The notes: a model not told the origin generated them from the sequence alone. Positions 55,126 to 62,662 are shown, counted from the first letter of the stretch. The stretch: DNA of 64,000 bases from Croceicoccus mobilis (GCF_001661965.1 NZ_LYWZ01000011.1:204436-268435); one strand, 5' to 3'. Program-made: numbers and translations.

Positions 55126-57147
55126 TCAGGCCAGCCGCTCCTTGATTTTCGCGGTGATGGTATCGGCGGTAAAGCCGAACCGTTCGAAAAGATCGCCCGC
55201 GGGCGCGGATGCACCGAATCTGTCGATCCCGATATTGAGACCGTCGGCCATCGTGTAGCGTTCCCAGCCCATCGTGACACCCGCCTCGATGGATACCCGC
55301 AGTATCTCGGACGGATTAACGTGCGGAAGAAGATCGTCTTTATAGGCAGCGTCCTGTGCCTCGAAGAGTTCAAGGCACGGCATCGAAAGAACATCCGCGC
55401 CAATGCCGTCGGCTTCCAGCGCCTTGGCAACATCCATCGCCACTTCGACTTCGGAACCGCTGGCCATCAGGATAACCTTGCGCGCCGCGTCCGCCGATTT
55501 CAGGCGATAGCCGCCGCGGGCCGAGCGGTTGGTCAGGCGGGTCCAGTTCTCGTCCCCCCCTCCCGGCATGTTGGCACCGCGCAGCTGCGGCAGGTTCTGA
55601 CGGGTCAGCGCCAGCACCGAAGGAGTATCGGGCGTTTCCAGCGCCAGCGCCCAGCATTCCGCCGTCTCGATCACGTCCGCCGGGCGGAACACGTTGAGAT
55701 TGGGAATGAGGCGCAGGCTCATCACCTGCTCGATCGGCTGGTGGGTCGGACCGTCTTCGCCAAGGCCGATCGAATCGTGGGTCAGCACGAAGACCGAGCG
55801 GATCTGCTGCAGCGCGGCCATGCGGATCGCATTGCGGGCATAGTCGCTGAAGATCAGGAAAGTGCCGCCATAGGGCACGACACCGCCATGCAGTGCCATG
55901 CCGTTCATCGCGCAGGCCATGCCGAATTCGCGAATGCCGTAATAGACATAGCGACCGGCATAGTCCTCCGCCGTAAAGGGCTCGGTGAACTTGGTCTTGG
56001 TGTTGTTGGAACCGGTGAGGTCGGCGCTGCCGCCGATCAGGCTGGTGAGCTTTTCAGTCAGCGGGCCCAGCGCCATTTCGCTCGCCTTGCGGGTCGCGAC
56101 CTTTTTCGGCTCGGCCGCAAGATCGGTGATGAAGCTTTCTAATGCGGCCGAGGCGAAATCGCCCACCGGCATCATGTGCTGCTCCCACTCCCCGCGCTTG
56201 TCGCTGCTTTCCAGACGCTGCGCCCATTCGCCATGGGCCAGCTTGCCCTTCTCGCCCGTCTTGCGCCAGTCGGCGAGGATGTCCGACGGGATCACGAAGG
56301 GCTCATAAGGCCAGCCCAGCTCTTCGCGGGCAGCAGCGATTTCGTCTGCGCCCAGTGCCGCGCCATGCACCTTGCTGGTGCCTTGCATATTTGGGGCGCC
56401 CTTGCCGATGACGGTCTTGCACGCGATCAGCGAGGGGCGCGGATCGGCCAGCGCCTCGTCGATGGCGGCGCGGATCGAATCCGGATTGTGCCCGTCGCAG
56501 CGGACGGTGTGCCACTTGTAGGCATCGTAACGGCCAAGGATATCCTCGTTGGAGGACAGTTCCACCGCGCCATCGATGGTGATGTTGTTATCGTCCCAGA
56601 AAACGATCAGCTGGCCCAGCTTCAGATTGCCGGCAAGGCCTGCGGCTTCATGGTTCACGCCTTCCATCAGGCAGCCGTCGCCCGCTATCACCCAGGTGCG
56701 GTGATCGACAAGCTCGTCACCGAACTTCGCGTTGAGGTGACGTTCCGCCATCGCCATGCCGACCGCCATGGCAACGCCCTGCCCCAATGGGCCGGTGGTG
56801 CATTCGACGCCGGGAAGCAGGAAGTTCTCTGGGTGGCCCGCGCAGGGGCTGCCAAGCTGACGGAAACGGCTGATCTCGTCCATCGTCGGGTTCGCATAGC
56901 CGGTGAGGTGCAGCAGCGAATAGATCAGCATCGAACCGTGGCCCGCCGACAGCACGAAACGGTCGCGGTCCATCCAGTCCGGCGCGCTGGGATCGAACTT
57001 CAGATATTCGCCCCACAGCACGGTGGCGACATCGGCCATGCCCATCGGCATGCCGGGATGACCCGAATTGGCGGCCTGAACCGCGTCCATGGAAAGTGCA
57101 CGAATGGCATTGGCCATGGGGCCGATGCGGGCGTTGTCGATGCTCAT
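55126..57147 (-). CDS. tkt: Transketolase
   Basis: Transketolase (673 aa) exchanges two-carbon units in the pentose-phosphate pathway using thiamine diphosphate. It shows GHPGMPMGMA, the TPP motif GDGCLMEGVNHEAAG...WDDNNIT, and the pyrimidine-domain THDSIGLGEDGPTHQPIEQ. It is the first gene of the sugar-phosphate operon, whose order tkt-gap-pgk-fba recalls Calvin-cycle clusters, although no RuBisCO or phosphoribulokinase gene is here. Confidence 0.97.
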   Translation of the reverse strand: MSIDNARIGPMANAIRALSMDAVQAANSGHPGMPMGMADVATVLWGEYLKFDPSAPDWMDRDRFVLSAGHGSMLIYSLLHLTGYANPTMDEISRFRQLGSPCAGHPENFLLPGVECTTGPLGQGVAMAVGMAMAERHLNAKFGDELVDHRTWVIAGDGCLMEGVNHEAAGLAGNLKLGQLIVFWDDNNITIDGAVELSSNEDILGRYDAYKWHTVRCDGHNPDSIRAAIDEALADPRPSLIACKTVIGKGAPNMQGTSKVHGAALGADEIAAAREELGWPYEPFVIPSDILADWRKTGEKGKLAHGEWAQRLESSDKRGEWEQHMMPVGDFASAALESFITDLAAEPKKVATRKASEMALGPLTEKLTSLIGGSADLTGSNNTKTKFTEPFTAEDYAGRYVYYGIREFGMACAMNGMALHGGVVPYGGTFLIFSDYARNAIRMAALQQIRSVFVLTHDSIGLGEDGPTHQPIEQVMSLRLIPNLNVFRPADVIETAECWALALETPDTPSVLALTRQNLPQLRGANMPGGGDENWTRLTNRSARGGYRLKSADAARKVILMASGSEVEVAMDVAKALEADGIGADVLSMPCLELFEAQDAAYKDDLLPHVNPSEILRVSIEAGVTMGWERYTMADGLNIGIDRFGASAPAGDLFERFGFTADTITAKIKERLA

Positions 57148-57577
57148 AAGACTAGTCCAGGCTTTCCCGTCCGAGGATTGAGGCCACCCTTGACGGGGCG
57201 ACCTTTCACATAGGGACCGCGCGGGCGGAATGGCCGATCCAACCGACCACCCGGGCAGACCCCGTATTGGAGTTCGCCTGCCCCTTCATACCGCACCTTT
57301 GGACAGGCGATTCGATTCGCAGGGGCGCTTTGCGGCGCAGGCTCGTGCGCGTCAAGGCTGGCTGGGCGCTGTGCGATGCACCAATCCCCCGGCCACTTCA
57401 CCGCCCGTCGCGATTGACGGGTGCTTTACCGTAGAGGGGGTGGTGCATCGCCCGCCGTGCTTTACCCGCCTGCAACAATCCATTAACCGACATTGCTGTG
57501 ACGCAGCGCAATGTTCGCGTGGCAGGCCGTTTCGGGAAACCGAACCGCGTCCGCCATGATCTTGCGAGAGGGAATTC
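57148..57577. promoter_or_regulatory. 430-base divergent region with nested dyads
   Basis: No gene is seen between tkt (minus) and the plus-strand coiled-coil/zapA unit. The region holds a long inverted repeat: GCGATGCACC (57373-57382) with GGTGCATCGC (57442-57451), continued inward by CCCCC (57386-57390) with GGGGG (57436-57440). Nested inside is CCCGTC-GCGATT-GACGGG (57404-57421). A second hairpin, ACATTGC/GCAATGT (57490-57514), follows. These may form an RNA structure in the leader of either unit. Confidence 0.55.
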
Positions 57578-57874
57578 ATGGCGCAGGCTAATTCGCACTC
57601 CTTGTTCGAAAGCGAAGAAACCGCCGAGGCGCAGCCGCCTGCGGCGAGCGTCGAGGCGGCCGCGACAGGCGACAGCGATATCGTCGTGCTGGGCGATGCG
57701 CTGGCGCGGCTGGACAAGGCCTTGTCACGGCTGGAACGTGCCGCAGTCCTTTCCAGCCCTGCCGAGAGCGAGCTGGCGGAACTTCGCTTGAAGCACGCCT
57801 CCATGCGCTCGCAGGTCGGGGGCGCGCTAAAGCAACTCGATACATTGCTTGAAAACCTGCAGGCAAAGCACTGA
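57578..57874 (+). CDS. Small coiled-coil protein upstream of zapA
   Basis: The 98-residue acidic protein has a short disordered N-terminus and a helical heptad-like C-terminal half (LGDALARLDKALSRLERA...ALKQLDTLLENLQAKH). The stop overlaps the zapA start (TGATG), so the two are translationally coupled and may interact, as ZapA-ZapB do; that is inference. No named family is firmly recognised. Confidence 0.75.
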   Translation: MAQANSHSLFESEETAEAQPPAASVEAAATGDSDIVVLGDALARLDKALSRLERAAVLSSPAESELAELRLKHASMRSQVGGALKQLDTLLENLQAKH

Positions 57875-58206
57875 TGGCAGACAGCAATCTCACCCTCTCC
57901 ATCGCGGGCCGCCGCTTTGCCGTTTCCTGCCGCAAGGGCGAGGAAGCGCATATCCAGGCGCTGGGCCGGATGATCGACGGCAAGGCGCGCGCCGCAGGCG
58001 CGGTCGAGATGTCGGAACCGCGAATGCTGCTTTTCGCGGCCCTGATGCTGGCCGATGAACTGGACACATTGCGCCGCGAACCGCGCGAAACCGCGCCCGG
58101 CCTTGACCCGAAGGCCCGCGCCGCGCTTGCCGGACGCATTGACGGATTGACGCAGCGCATCGAAAATATCGCGCGACACCTTGAGGGTAGCGACCACCAC
58201 GCCTAA
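57874..58206 (+). CDS. zapA: Cell division protein ZapA
   Basis: ZapA cross-links FtsZ filaments. The 110-residue protein starts NLTLSIAGRRFAVSCRKGEE, the typical N-terminal domain, followed by AALMLADELD and a C-terminal coiled coil. The position directly before 6S RNA and formyl-THF cyclo-ligase is the classic proteobacterial order. Confidence 0.9.
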   Translation: MADSNLTLSIAGRRFAVSCRKGEEAHIQALGRMIDGKARAAGAVEMSEPRMLLFAALMLADELDTLRREPRETAPGLDPKARAALAGRIDGLTQRIENIARHLEGSDHHA

Positions 58207-58211
58207 ATCTG

Positions 58212-58380
58212 CGGCGACGGGTTCTGCCCGGCACGAGCCGACAGAACATCCCTGAGGCTATAAACAATCCAAGGGGGCTGACCCTGTCCCGGCTCGTGGG
58301 CCGGGGCAATCGGCCCCCACCTGATGCTTGAGGCGTCGGTGGATTTCATACGGCAAACGACCCATGGTGGGCCCGTCACC
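58212..58380 (+). ncRNA. ssrS: 6S RNA
   Basis: The call rests on synteny (zapA-ssrS-cyclo-ligase) and structure. The ends pair (GACGGG at 58216-58221 with CCCGTC at 58372-58377). The middle holds long complementary G/C arms around an open region (GGGGGCTGACC... with CGGCCCCC), as expected for a mimic of an open promoter that sequesters sigma-70 RNA polymerase. Exact ends are approximate. Confidence 0.75.
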
Positions 58381-58382
58381 TT

Positions 58383-58388
58383 TATAAT
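58383..58388 (+). promoter_or_regulatory. Possible -10 box for cyclo-ligase gene
   Basis: A perfect TATAAT lies at 58383-58388, 21 bases before the cyclo-ligase start. If used, transcription begins just after the 6S RNA 3' end with a leader of about 12-15 bases. No good -35 is visible 17 bases upstream, and the sequence could instead be incidental. Confidence 0.35.
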
Positions 58389-58409
58389 GGATCCAAAAGG
58401 GGGCAATTG

Positions 58410-59000
58410 GTGGATACCAAGCGCGATCTGCGCAAGCGGCTGCGCCAGGCCCGGCGTGAGCATATGGCGGCGCTGCCCGAATCAGTGCGCGCACTGCTGT
58501 TCCGTCGCCCACCCGCCCCGATCGAGACGCTGGTCCCGCCCGGTGCGGTGATCGGCCTCTACCACCCTACCCCCGGCGAAGCGCCCACGGGCGGTTATGC
58601 GCGCTTTTTCGCAGAGGCCGGCCATCCGCTGGCTCTCCCCCGTTTCGAGGCGGAGCATACGCCGATGCAGTTCGCGCGCTGGTCCGATCCATGGGGCGAT
58701 GCCGATCTGGAGGTCGGCCCCTATGGCGCATTGCAGCCGGCAGGCGACGCTGAACCGCTCAACCCCGAATTCCTGTTCGTGCCGCTGCTGGGTTTTACCG
58801 CCACTGGCGCGCGGCTGGGACAGGGCGGCGGGCATTACGACCGCTGGCTTACCGCAAATCCCGATGCGATGGCCGTGGGTCTTGCCTGGGACGTGCAGGA
58901 ACTGGCCGCGCTGCCGGTTGAGGCGCATGACCGCCCGCTGACCGCCGTGGTGACCCCGCAGCGCATCTTTGGCCCCTTTGGCGTCGCAGGTGTCAGATGA
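58410..59000 (+). CDS. 5-formyltetrahydrofolate cyclo-ligase
   Basis: The enzyme converts 5-formyl-THF to 5,10-methenyl-THF with ATP. The 196-residue protein has RKRLRQARREH (substrate-binding basic N-terminus), PRFE, and the ATP loop LGQGGGHYDRWL. The start is GTG 58410, with AAAAGGGGG about seven bases upstream; a TTG one codon earlier is an alternative. It is linked to 6S RNA as in E. coli ygfA. Confidence 0.92.
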   Translation: MDTKRDLRKRLRQARREHMAALPESVRALLFRRPPAPIETLVPPGAVIGLYHPTPGEAPTGGYARFFAEAGHPLALPRFEAEHTPMQFARWSDPWGDADLEVGPYGALQPAGDAEPLNPEFLFVPLLGFTATGARLGQGGGHYDRWLTANPDAMAVGLAWDVQELAALPVEAHDRPLTAVVTPQRIFGPFGVAGVR

Positions 59001-59242
59001 GCGGTCCCGAACGCCCCGATGGCAAGCGTAAGGACTGGCAGCCGACGTGGCGCAAGCCGATCGGCATTCTGCTGCTGCTATTGGCGATCCTGATCTATGC
59101 CGGAATCTGCGTCACCTTGGTGGAGCCGATTTCGAACTGGCACATATTGCTGCAGGTGCCGGTTTGGCTGGTGTTGGGCGTCGCGTGGCTGCTGCCGTTG
59201 AAGCGCTTCCTGATCTGGATGGAAACAGGGCGCTGGAAATAG
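58997..59242 (+). CDS. DUF2842 family membrane protein
   Basis: The 81-residue protein begins with a polar, basic segment (RKDWQPTWRKPIG), then two membrane helices (about residues 21-41 and 47-66). It fits DUF2842, a family of unknown function in alphaproteobacteria. ATG 58997 overlaps the cyclo-ligase stop as ATGA. It is the last gene of the conserved backbone in this window. Confidence 0.8.
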   Translation: MSGPERPDGKRKDWQPTWRKPIGILLLLLAILIYAGICVTLVEPISNWHILLQVPVWLVLGVAWLLPLKRFLIWMETGRWK

Positions 59243-59534
59243 TATATTTATCAAATGCTTAGATATTTTCACCTGTCTTTGTGAAATAAGCGTGAAATAT
59301 TGCAAGCGCGGACGATTGCGGTCGATGACGAACGCTCAACAATTGTGGAGAAAACGTTTCGACTGCCGAAAGCTTGGAGAGCGCCTAGTCGGATAATGTC
59401 TAAACGATGGATAGGTGAGCATCGGCACCCACCTAAATCGGCAGAGGCGGTGCCTCGGCTAGCGGACGCAAGGACCTTTGAGCCGCAGTGATCCGTTCAA
59501 CGTGACAGCTACGACCTTGCCGTGGCCGCGGCAG
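59243..59534. other. Non-coding boundary of accessory region
   Basis: This stretch between the DUF2842 stop and repeat A1 has lower GC at its start (ATAGTATATTTATCAAATGC) and no convincing gene, tRNA or terminator. It marks where backbone synteny ends. I could not identify an attachment site. Confidence 0.5.
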
Positions 59535-59585
59535 CTTTCGGGCGTGTGGATCTTATGCGCTAGCGACCGGGATGGGGTGGGAAGC
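59535..59585. repeat. Repeat A, copy 1
   Basis: CTTTCGGGC (59535-59543), then TATGCGC, then a 21-base block GACCGG-GATGGGGTGGGAAGC (59565-59585). The same three blocks recur in copy 2 at 60183-60233, with 19 of 21 bases identical in the last block. It lies just past the stop of the minus-strand gene ending at 59606. Confidence 0.75.
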
Positions 59586-59605
59586 AGTCACAATGCGTCG
59601 GGGCT

Positions 59606-60088
59606 CTAATCCGTTACCTTGACTTGAACTGACGCGCCGTCCGGCAAGTCAGCAAGCTGGCGATGAACATCTGCAATTCCGACGATTTGTTCCCTTATAG
59701 GCAACACAAACATGTTGTCTGTGTCATACTTACCTTCGGCAAAAACCGGCAAAATTGTGAAGCCGTAGCACTCCCCTTCGTTCGGCCTCTTGCCCGCTCC
59801 GTGAAGTCGCTCGACTAGCGGTGCAAGAAACCACTCATCCACAAGATCGGGTGACGACCGGACGATTTCCTCAAAATGTCTGCGGCTTTGGGCGACCTGC
59901 TCAACCAAGCCTGTCCCGGTATCAAGCCAAAGGACCCCGCTTTTCGGCGTTTCCAGAAACACGCCTGCTACCATCGAGCAGATTATTGGCTGCCATGGCT
60001 CCTGCACAAGCCAAGACCAAGCCTTGGCGGCCTCGCCCGCAATGCCTGGCTCCAACTGGAACGCAATGTCTCGCCAAGTTATGCTCAT
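59606..60088 (-). CDS. Accessory protein, possibly DUF1851/Tdi1 immunity-like
   Basis: The 160-residue protein has a mixed alpha/beta pattern: WQPIICSMVAGVFLETPKSG, VLWLDTGTG, DEWFLAPLVERLHGAGK, GECYGFTILPVFAEGKYD, then ADVHRQLADLPDGASVQV at the end. This order is reminiscent of the DUF1851 (T6SS immunity Tdi1, C-terminal) family, from memory and not verified. No toxin gene is adjacent. It is bounded by repeat A1 downstream and repeat B1 30 bases upstream of its ATG. Confidence 0.6.
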   Translation of the reverse strand: MSITWRDIAFQLEPGIAGEAAKAWSWLVQEPWQPIICSMVAGVFLETPKSGVLWLDTGTGLVEQVAQSRRHFEEIVRSSPDLVDEWFLAPLVERLHGAGKRPNEGECYGFTILPVFAEGKYDTDNMFVLPIREQIVGIADVHRQLADLPDGASVQVKVTD

Positions 60089-60116
60089 CGGTGCGAAAGT
60101 AAGCCTATCGACCTAA

Positions 60117-60157
60117 TGTCCGCAATCGGTCGTTTGCAGACATTCCGCTTTTGGACA
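60117..60157. repeat. Repeat B, copy 1
   Basis: The imperfect dyad GTCCGCAA-N8-TTGCAGAC starts at 60118 and is followed by ATTCCGCTTTTGG. It is near-identical to copy 2 at 60665-60706 over about 38 bases, and lies 30 bases upstream of the ATG of the minus-strand gene at 60088. Confidence 0.85.
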
Positions 60158-60182
60158 AAAAAAGCAAATAGCTGCCGGTCCG

Positions 60183-60233
60183 CTTTCGGGCAGGGCTATT
60201 GCGCAGGCTAATGACCGGAACGGGGTGGGAAGC
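60183..60233. repeat. Repeat A, copy 2
   Basis: CTTTCGGGC (60183-60191), TATTGCGC and GACCGGAACGGGGTGGGAAGC (60213-60233) match copy 1 in order and orientation. It lies six bases past the stop of the minus-strand zinc-ribbon gene at 60239. A weaker third copy (GACCGAAATGGG) is at 60726-60737. Confidence 0.75.
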
Positions 60234-60238
60234 TGCCG

Positions 60239-60637
60239 TTAGCTTTGCACTCTAAACGGATGTTTTGGATTTTGCCGAATGAAGTCGCTGACCTCCCGCA
60301 ATCGCTCGGGATAGGGAACAACATCTCGCCAACCGGTATTGGGGAAAAACCGAAAGCCAGCCGTCCAAAGCCGCTCAACTTTCTTCCATTGCTCCTTGTC
60401 CGTTTTCTTCGGTGCCTTGAAGGCTCTGCCCATGAAATGCGCTGACTTTCCGCATTCAGGGCAAATTGCGGCGCTGTCTTCGGACAGCTTCCACGACTTT
60501 CGGCAGTCGAAACAGGCATGGGCGGTCAGGTAATCCGGCCCGCGGTGCGTAGGCGTATTGCTCGGTCTCGGAATAGATCGGTTGCCAATCGCCTTCCGAA
60601 TTTCCATGCGCTCAGACTTGGAGGGAGGTTGGCTCAT
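60239..60637 (-). CDS. Hypothetical zinc-ribbon protein
   Basis: The 132-residue basic protein has a central zinc ribbon: CFDCRKSW then 14 residues to CPECGKSAHFMGRAF. The flanks are rich in Lys, Arg and Trp. No family is recognised; nucleic-acid binding is plausible. ATG 60637 (MSQPPSKSER) is preferred over one 18 codons upstream because the latter would put repeat B2 inside the coding region. Confidence 0.65.
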   Translation of the reverse strand: MSQPPSKSERMEIRKAIGNRSIPRPSNTPTHRGPDYLTAHACFDCRKSWKLSEDSAAICPECGKSAHFMGRAFKAPKKTDKEQWKKVERLWTAGFRFFPNTGWRDVVPYPERLREVSDFIRQNPKHPFRVQS

Positions 60638-60664
60638 AAATTGATTTATGCCCCAACATCTGAT

Positions 60665-60706
60665 CGTCCGCAATCGGTCGTTTGCTGACATTCCGCTTTT
60701 GGGACA
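60665..60706. repeat. Repeat B, copy 2
   Basis: GTCCGCAA-N8-TTGCTGAC at 60666, followed by ATTCCGCTTTTGGG, sits 29 bases upstream of the ATG at 60637. Orientation and spacing to the gene match copy 1. Confidence 0.85.
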
Positions 60707-60779
60707 CTCGCCGACCGGTCGGCATGACCGAAATGGGCAAATATGGCGGAAGTAGATCCCGACGATAATGATTCGGTCA

Positions 60780-60813
60780 CCGGGCTAGGAAAATGGATTA
60801 AACCCTAGCCCGG
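60780..60813. other. Strong 10-bp inverted repeat
   Basis: CCGGGCTAGG (60780-60789) pairs perfectly with CCTAGCCCGG (60804-60813) around a 14-base A-rich loop. There is no T tract on either side, so it is not a standard intrinsic terminator, though it lies 54 bases past the ribbon-helix-helix gene. It may be an operator or recombination site. Confidence 0.6.
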
Positions 60814-60866
60814 CCACCTGTCCTGCCCGCAACCGAGACTGCCCTTCGGTTTGCGCGAGCAGAATT

Positions 60867-61052
60867 TTAAGTCCTAGCGTTTGTCGCTATGCCCGCACGC
60901 ATCGCGCGCGTAGCGACTTGGCACCTGCCAACTTTTAACCCGTCTCTTGCGAGTATTCTGGCGCGCTCCGCCTCAATCGCTGCCAAGAGGTCGGGTTCAA
61001 GATAGACGGTCATTTGGTGGCGTTCGCGCCGCACGCGCTCCCGCCTCACCAT
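60867..61052 (-). CDS. Small ribbon-helix-helix-like protein
   Basis: The 61-residue protein begins with a basic tail (MVRRERVRRERHQ), then a strand MTVYLEPDLL and two helices, the pattern of Arc/CopG ribbon-helix-helix DNA-binding proteins. It overlaps the upstream unknown gene by seven bases, so it belongs to the same transcript as the capsid-like gene. Repressor or antitoxin roles are both possible; no toxin is adjacent. Confidence 0.55.
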   Translation of the reverse strand: MVRRERVRRERHQMTVYLEPDLLAAIEAERARILARDGLKVGRCQVATRAMRAGIATNART

Positions 61053-61477
61053 CGGCCGTTCCTGAAATCATCATCCCAATTAACACCGCCGACTCTGGCA
61101 GAGTAAGTCTGACGCTCCATCACCGAATTGAACTTAGCTTGAGCGGCCGAAACAATCCGAAAATCAACGCGCTTGAGCACCTTATCAAGCTGACGCTCCG
61201 AGAGTTCAGGGAAGATATTTTCAAATATCTTTCTCACGCCCTCATCTGAATAAACCGTCGGATTGTATCCCGGCAGATTGAAAAGCACGCGAGGTTCATC
61301 ATGCTGCGCACTAAACTGCACAACGATGTTAGCCGCATCAATTGCGTCCCTTACTGTCGCAGGCAGGCTTACCGGAGTTTTAGGATCGACCGGGGGCGGC
61401 GAATCCGCTTCCGGCCCGTCAGTGTCAAACGCGAGCAATGGATCGCGCTTGAAGAAAGAGATAAACTTGCGCCGCAT
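61046..61477 (-). CDS. Hypothetical protein of phage-type module
   Basis: The 143-residue protein has a basic N-terminus (MRRKFISFFKRD), a Pro-rich linker, then an alpha/beta domain (VVQFSAQHDEPRVLFNLPGYNPTV; FENIFPELSERQLDKVL). It starts one base after the capsid-like gene stop. No family is recognised. Tight packing with a capsid-like gene suggests a head-assembly or satellite function; this is contextual only. Confidence 0.6.
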   Translation of the reverse strand: MRRKFISFFKRDPLLAFDTDGPEADSPPPVDPKTPVSLPATVRDAIDAANIVVQFSAQHDEPRVLFNLPGYNPTVYSDEGVRKIFENIFPELSERQLDKVLKRVDFRIVSAAQAKFNSVMERQTYSARVGGVNWDDDFRNGRW

Positions 61478-61478
61478 A

Positions 61479-62435
61479 TCAGCCTCCCACTGTCCAGAAC
61501 GCGGCAGGCATCGGTAGCAACGCCTGCATATTCGCCCAGCACGTCACATTGAGGTCACTACGCACGTTCGCCCGCTCCGCCGTGAGCGTAATGCGTTCGC
61601 TGATCGCGACAGCCGAACGGTTAAAAGAGCCAATCACGGTATCGGTAGCGTCTGCTGTAAATTCAGCAGACACGCCAGACACGCGCAAAGCGCCATCCTG
61701 ACTTACGGCTGCCCCACTGCCAGCCGCGCCCACCAGTGCGCGCAGTTCGGAGAATTTGAAGCCTTGCGCGGCGGCTGCCCCAAGACTGAATGCGTCCGGC
61801 GCGGTAGCAAGGATTGCGTCCAGCAACACTTTGTCGGCGGCGCGGGCAAGGCCAAGGCAGACGCTGGCTAGAGCGGCGTCCGATAGATAGCCCGCCTCAT
61901 AGGCGCGCCGGTCGGCCCGCGTCAGCTTCACGCGAAACGCGAGATTCGCAGTCTCGTCAACCTCAATGGGCGCGGTAAAGAACGGGAGGGCGCTTTCTTG
62001 AGCGTCGGCACCGTCGGTCACAGCGGAGAAGGTCGCGGCTTCGATCAGATCAAAACGCATCGACGCTCGCTCAAACGCCATTACACCATTGACCGTTTGG
62101 ACGGGCGCGGCGTCGGGCACGGTAATGATGACCGCGCCCGCATCCGCAACGCGGCTGGCATTCAAGAGTGCCGCCGACAGCTTCGACCGCTTGCCTGCCT
62201 CTTGCGCCATAGGGAAATGGACCCTGACGCCATCCCGCGCGGGAAATGCGGGAACGTCCATCTCGCGCAAGCTGACATGATCAACCGACGCGGCAGGCTT
62301 TTTAAGGGAAGCGCGAACTGTGTTGTCGGCGTCCGTTACGTGGGTGAAGCCGACTTGCTGGGACGCACCGTCAAGCAAGATTTGAAACCGCGAGCGCTCA
62401 TTCTGTGCGGGTTTATGGCGGGATAGAGTAGGCAT
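61479..62435 (-). CDS. HK97-type major capsid-like protein (putative)
   Basis: The 318-residue protein has features that recall the C-terminal part of HK97-fold capsids: AADKVLLDAILATAPDAFSL, TDTVIGSFNRSAVAISERI, AERANVRSDLNVTCWAN and the closing PMPAAFWTVGG. The N-terminal third is diverged and no portal, protease or terminase gene is visible here. ATG 62435 (MPTLSRHK) has GGAA nine bases upstream; ATG 62468 is an alternative. The call is by pattern memory and needs a structure-based search. Confidence 0.5.
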   Translation of the reverse strand: MPTLSRHKPAQNERSRFQILLDGASQQVGFTHVTDADNTVRASLKKPAASVDHVSLREMDVPAFPARDGVRVHFPMAQEAGKRSKLSAALLNASRVADAGAVIITVPDAAPVQTVNGVMAFERASMRFDLIEAATFSAVTDGADAQESALPFFTAPIEVDETANLAFRVKLTRADRRAYEAGYLSDAALASVCLGLARAADKVLLDAILATAPDAFSLGAAAAQGFKFSELRALVGAAGSGAAVSQDGALRVSGVSAEFTADATDTVIGSFNRSAVAISERITLTAERANVRSDLNVTCWANMQALLPMPAAFWTVGG

Positions 62436-62573
62436 TGGGTTGATGTTCCATTCTGTCGTTAAGTGCATGAAAGAGCGCACTTCCTGAAATGACAGATGAA
62501 ACACCGATAAATTAAGATCAATTACAAATCGCAATGCTTAAAGATTTATACCCATCGTCCATTTTTTATTTGT

Positions 62574-62603
62574 TGCCACCAACAACGATTATTATTGGTG
62601 GCA
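62574..62603. promoter_or_regulatory. 9-bp perfect dyad upstream of capsid-like module
   Basis: TGCCACCAA (62574-62582) and TTGGTGGCA (62595-62603) flank 12 AT-rich bases, 106-139 bases before the possible starts of the capsid-like gene. The T run (62561-62569) lies on its left side only, so it does not work as a terminator for either strand. An operator for the minus-strand module is plausible. Confidence 0.5.
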
Positions 62604-62662
62604 TCTATTCGGCGCGTTAAAACGCATCGGCACCACGCGCCGTCTCAAAATAATCCAAACCG

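Noticed and set aside
51478..57147. Calvin-cycle operon
   Set aside because: The order tkt-gap-pgk-fba is suggestive, but no RuBisCO, phosphoribulokinase or CbbR gene is present, so it is called a sugar-phosphate operon.
59243..59534. tRNA-type attachment site for the accessory region
   Set aside because: No tRNA cloverleaf or 3'-tRNA fragment could be found in this stretch.
59606..61052. Toxin-antitoxin pair
   Set aside because: The ribbon-helix-helix protein and the immunity-like protein have no adjacent gene with recognisable toxin features.
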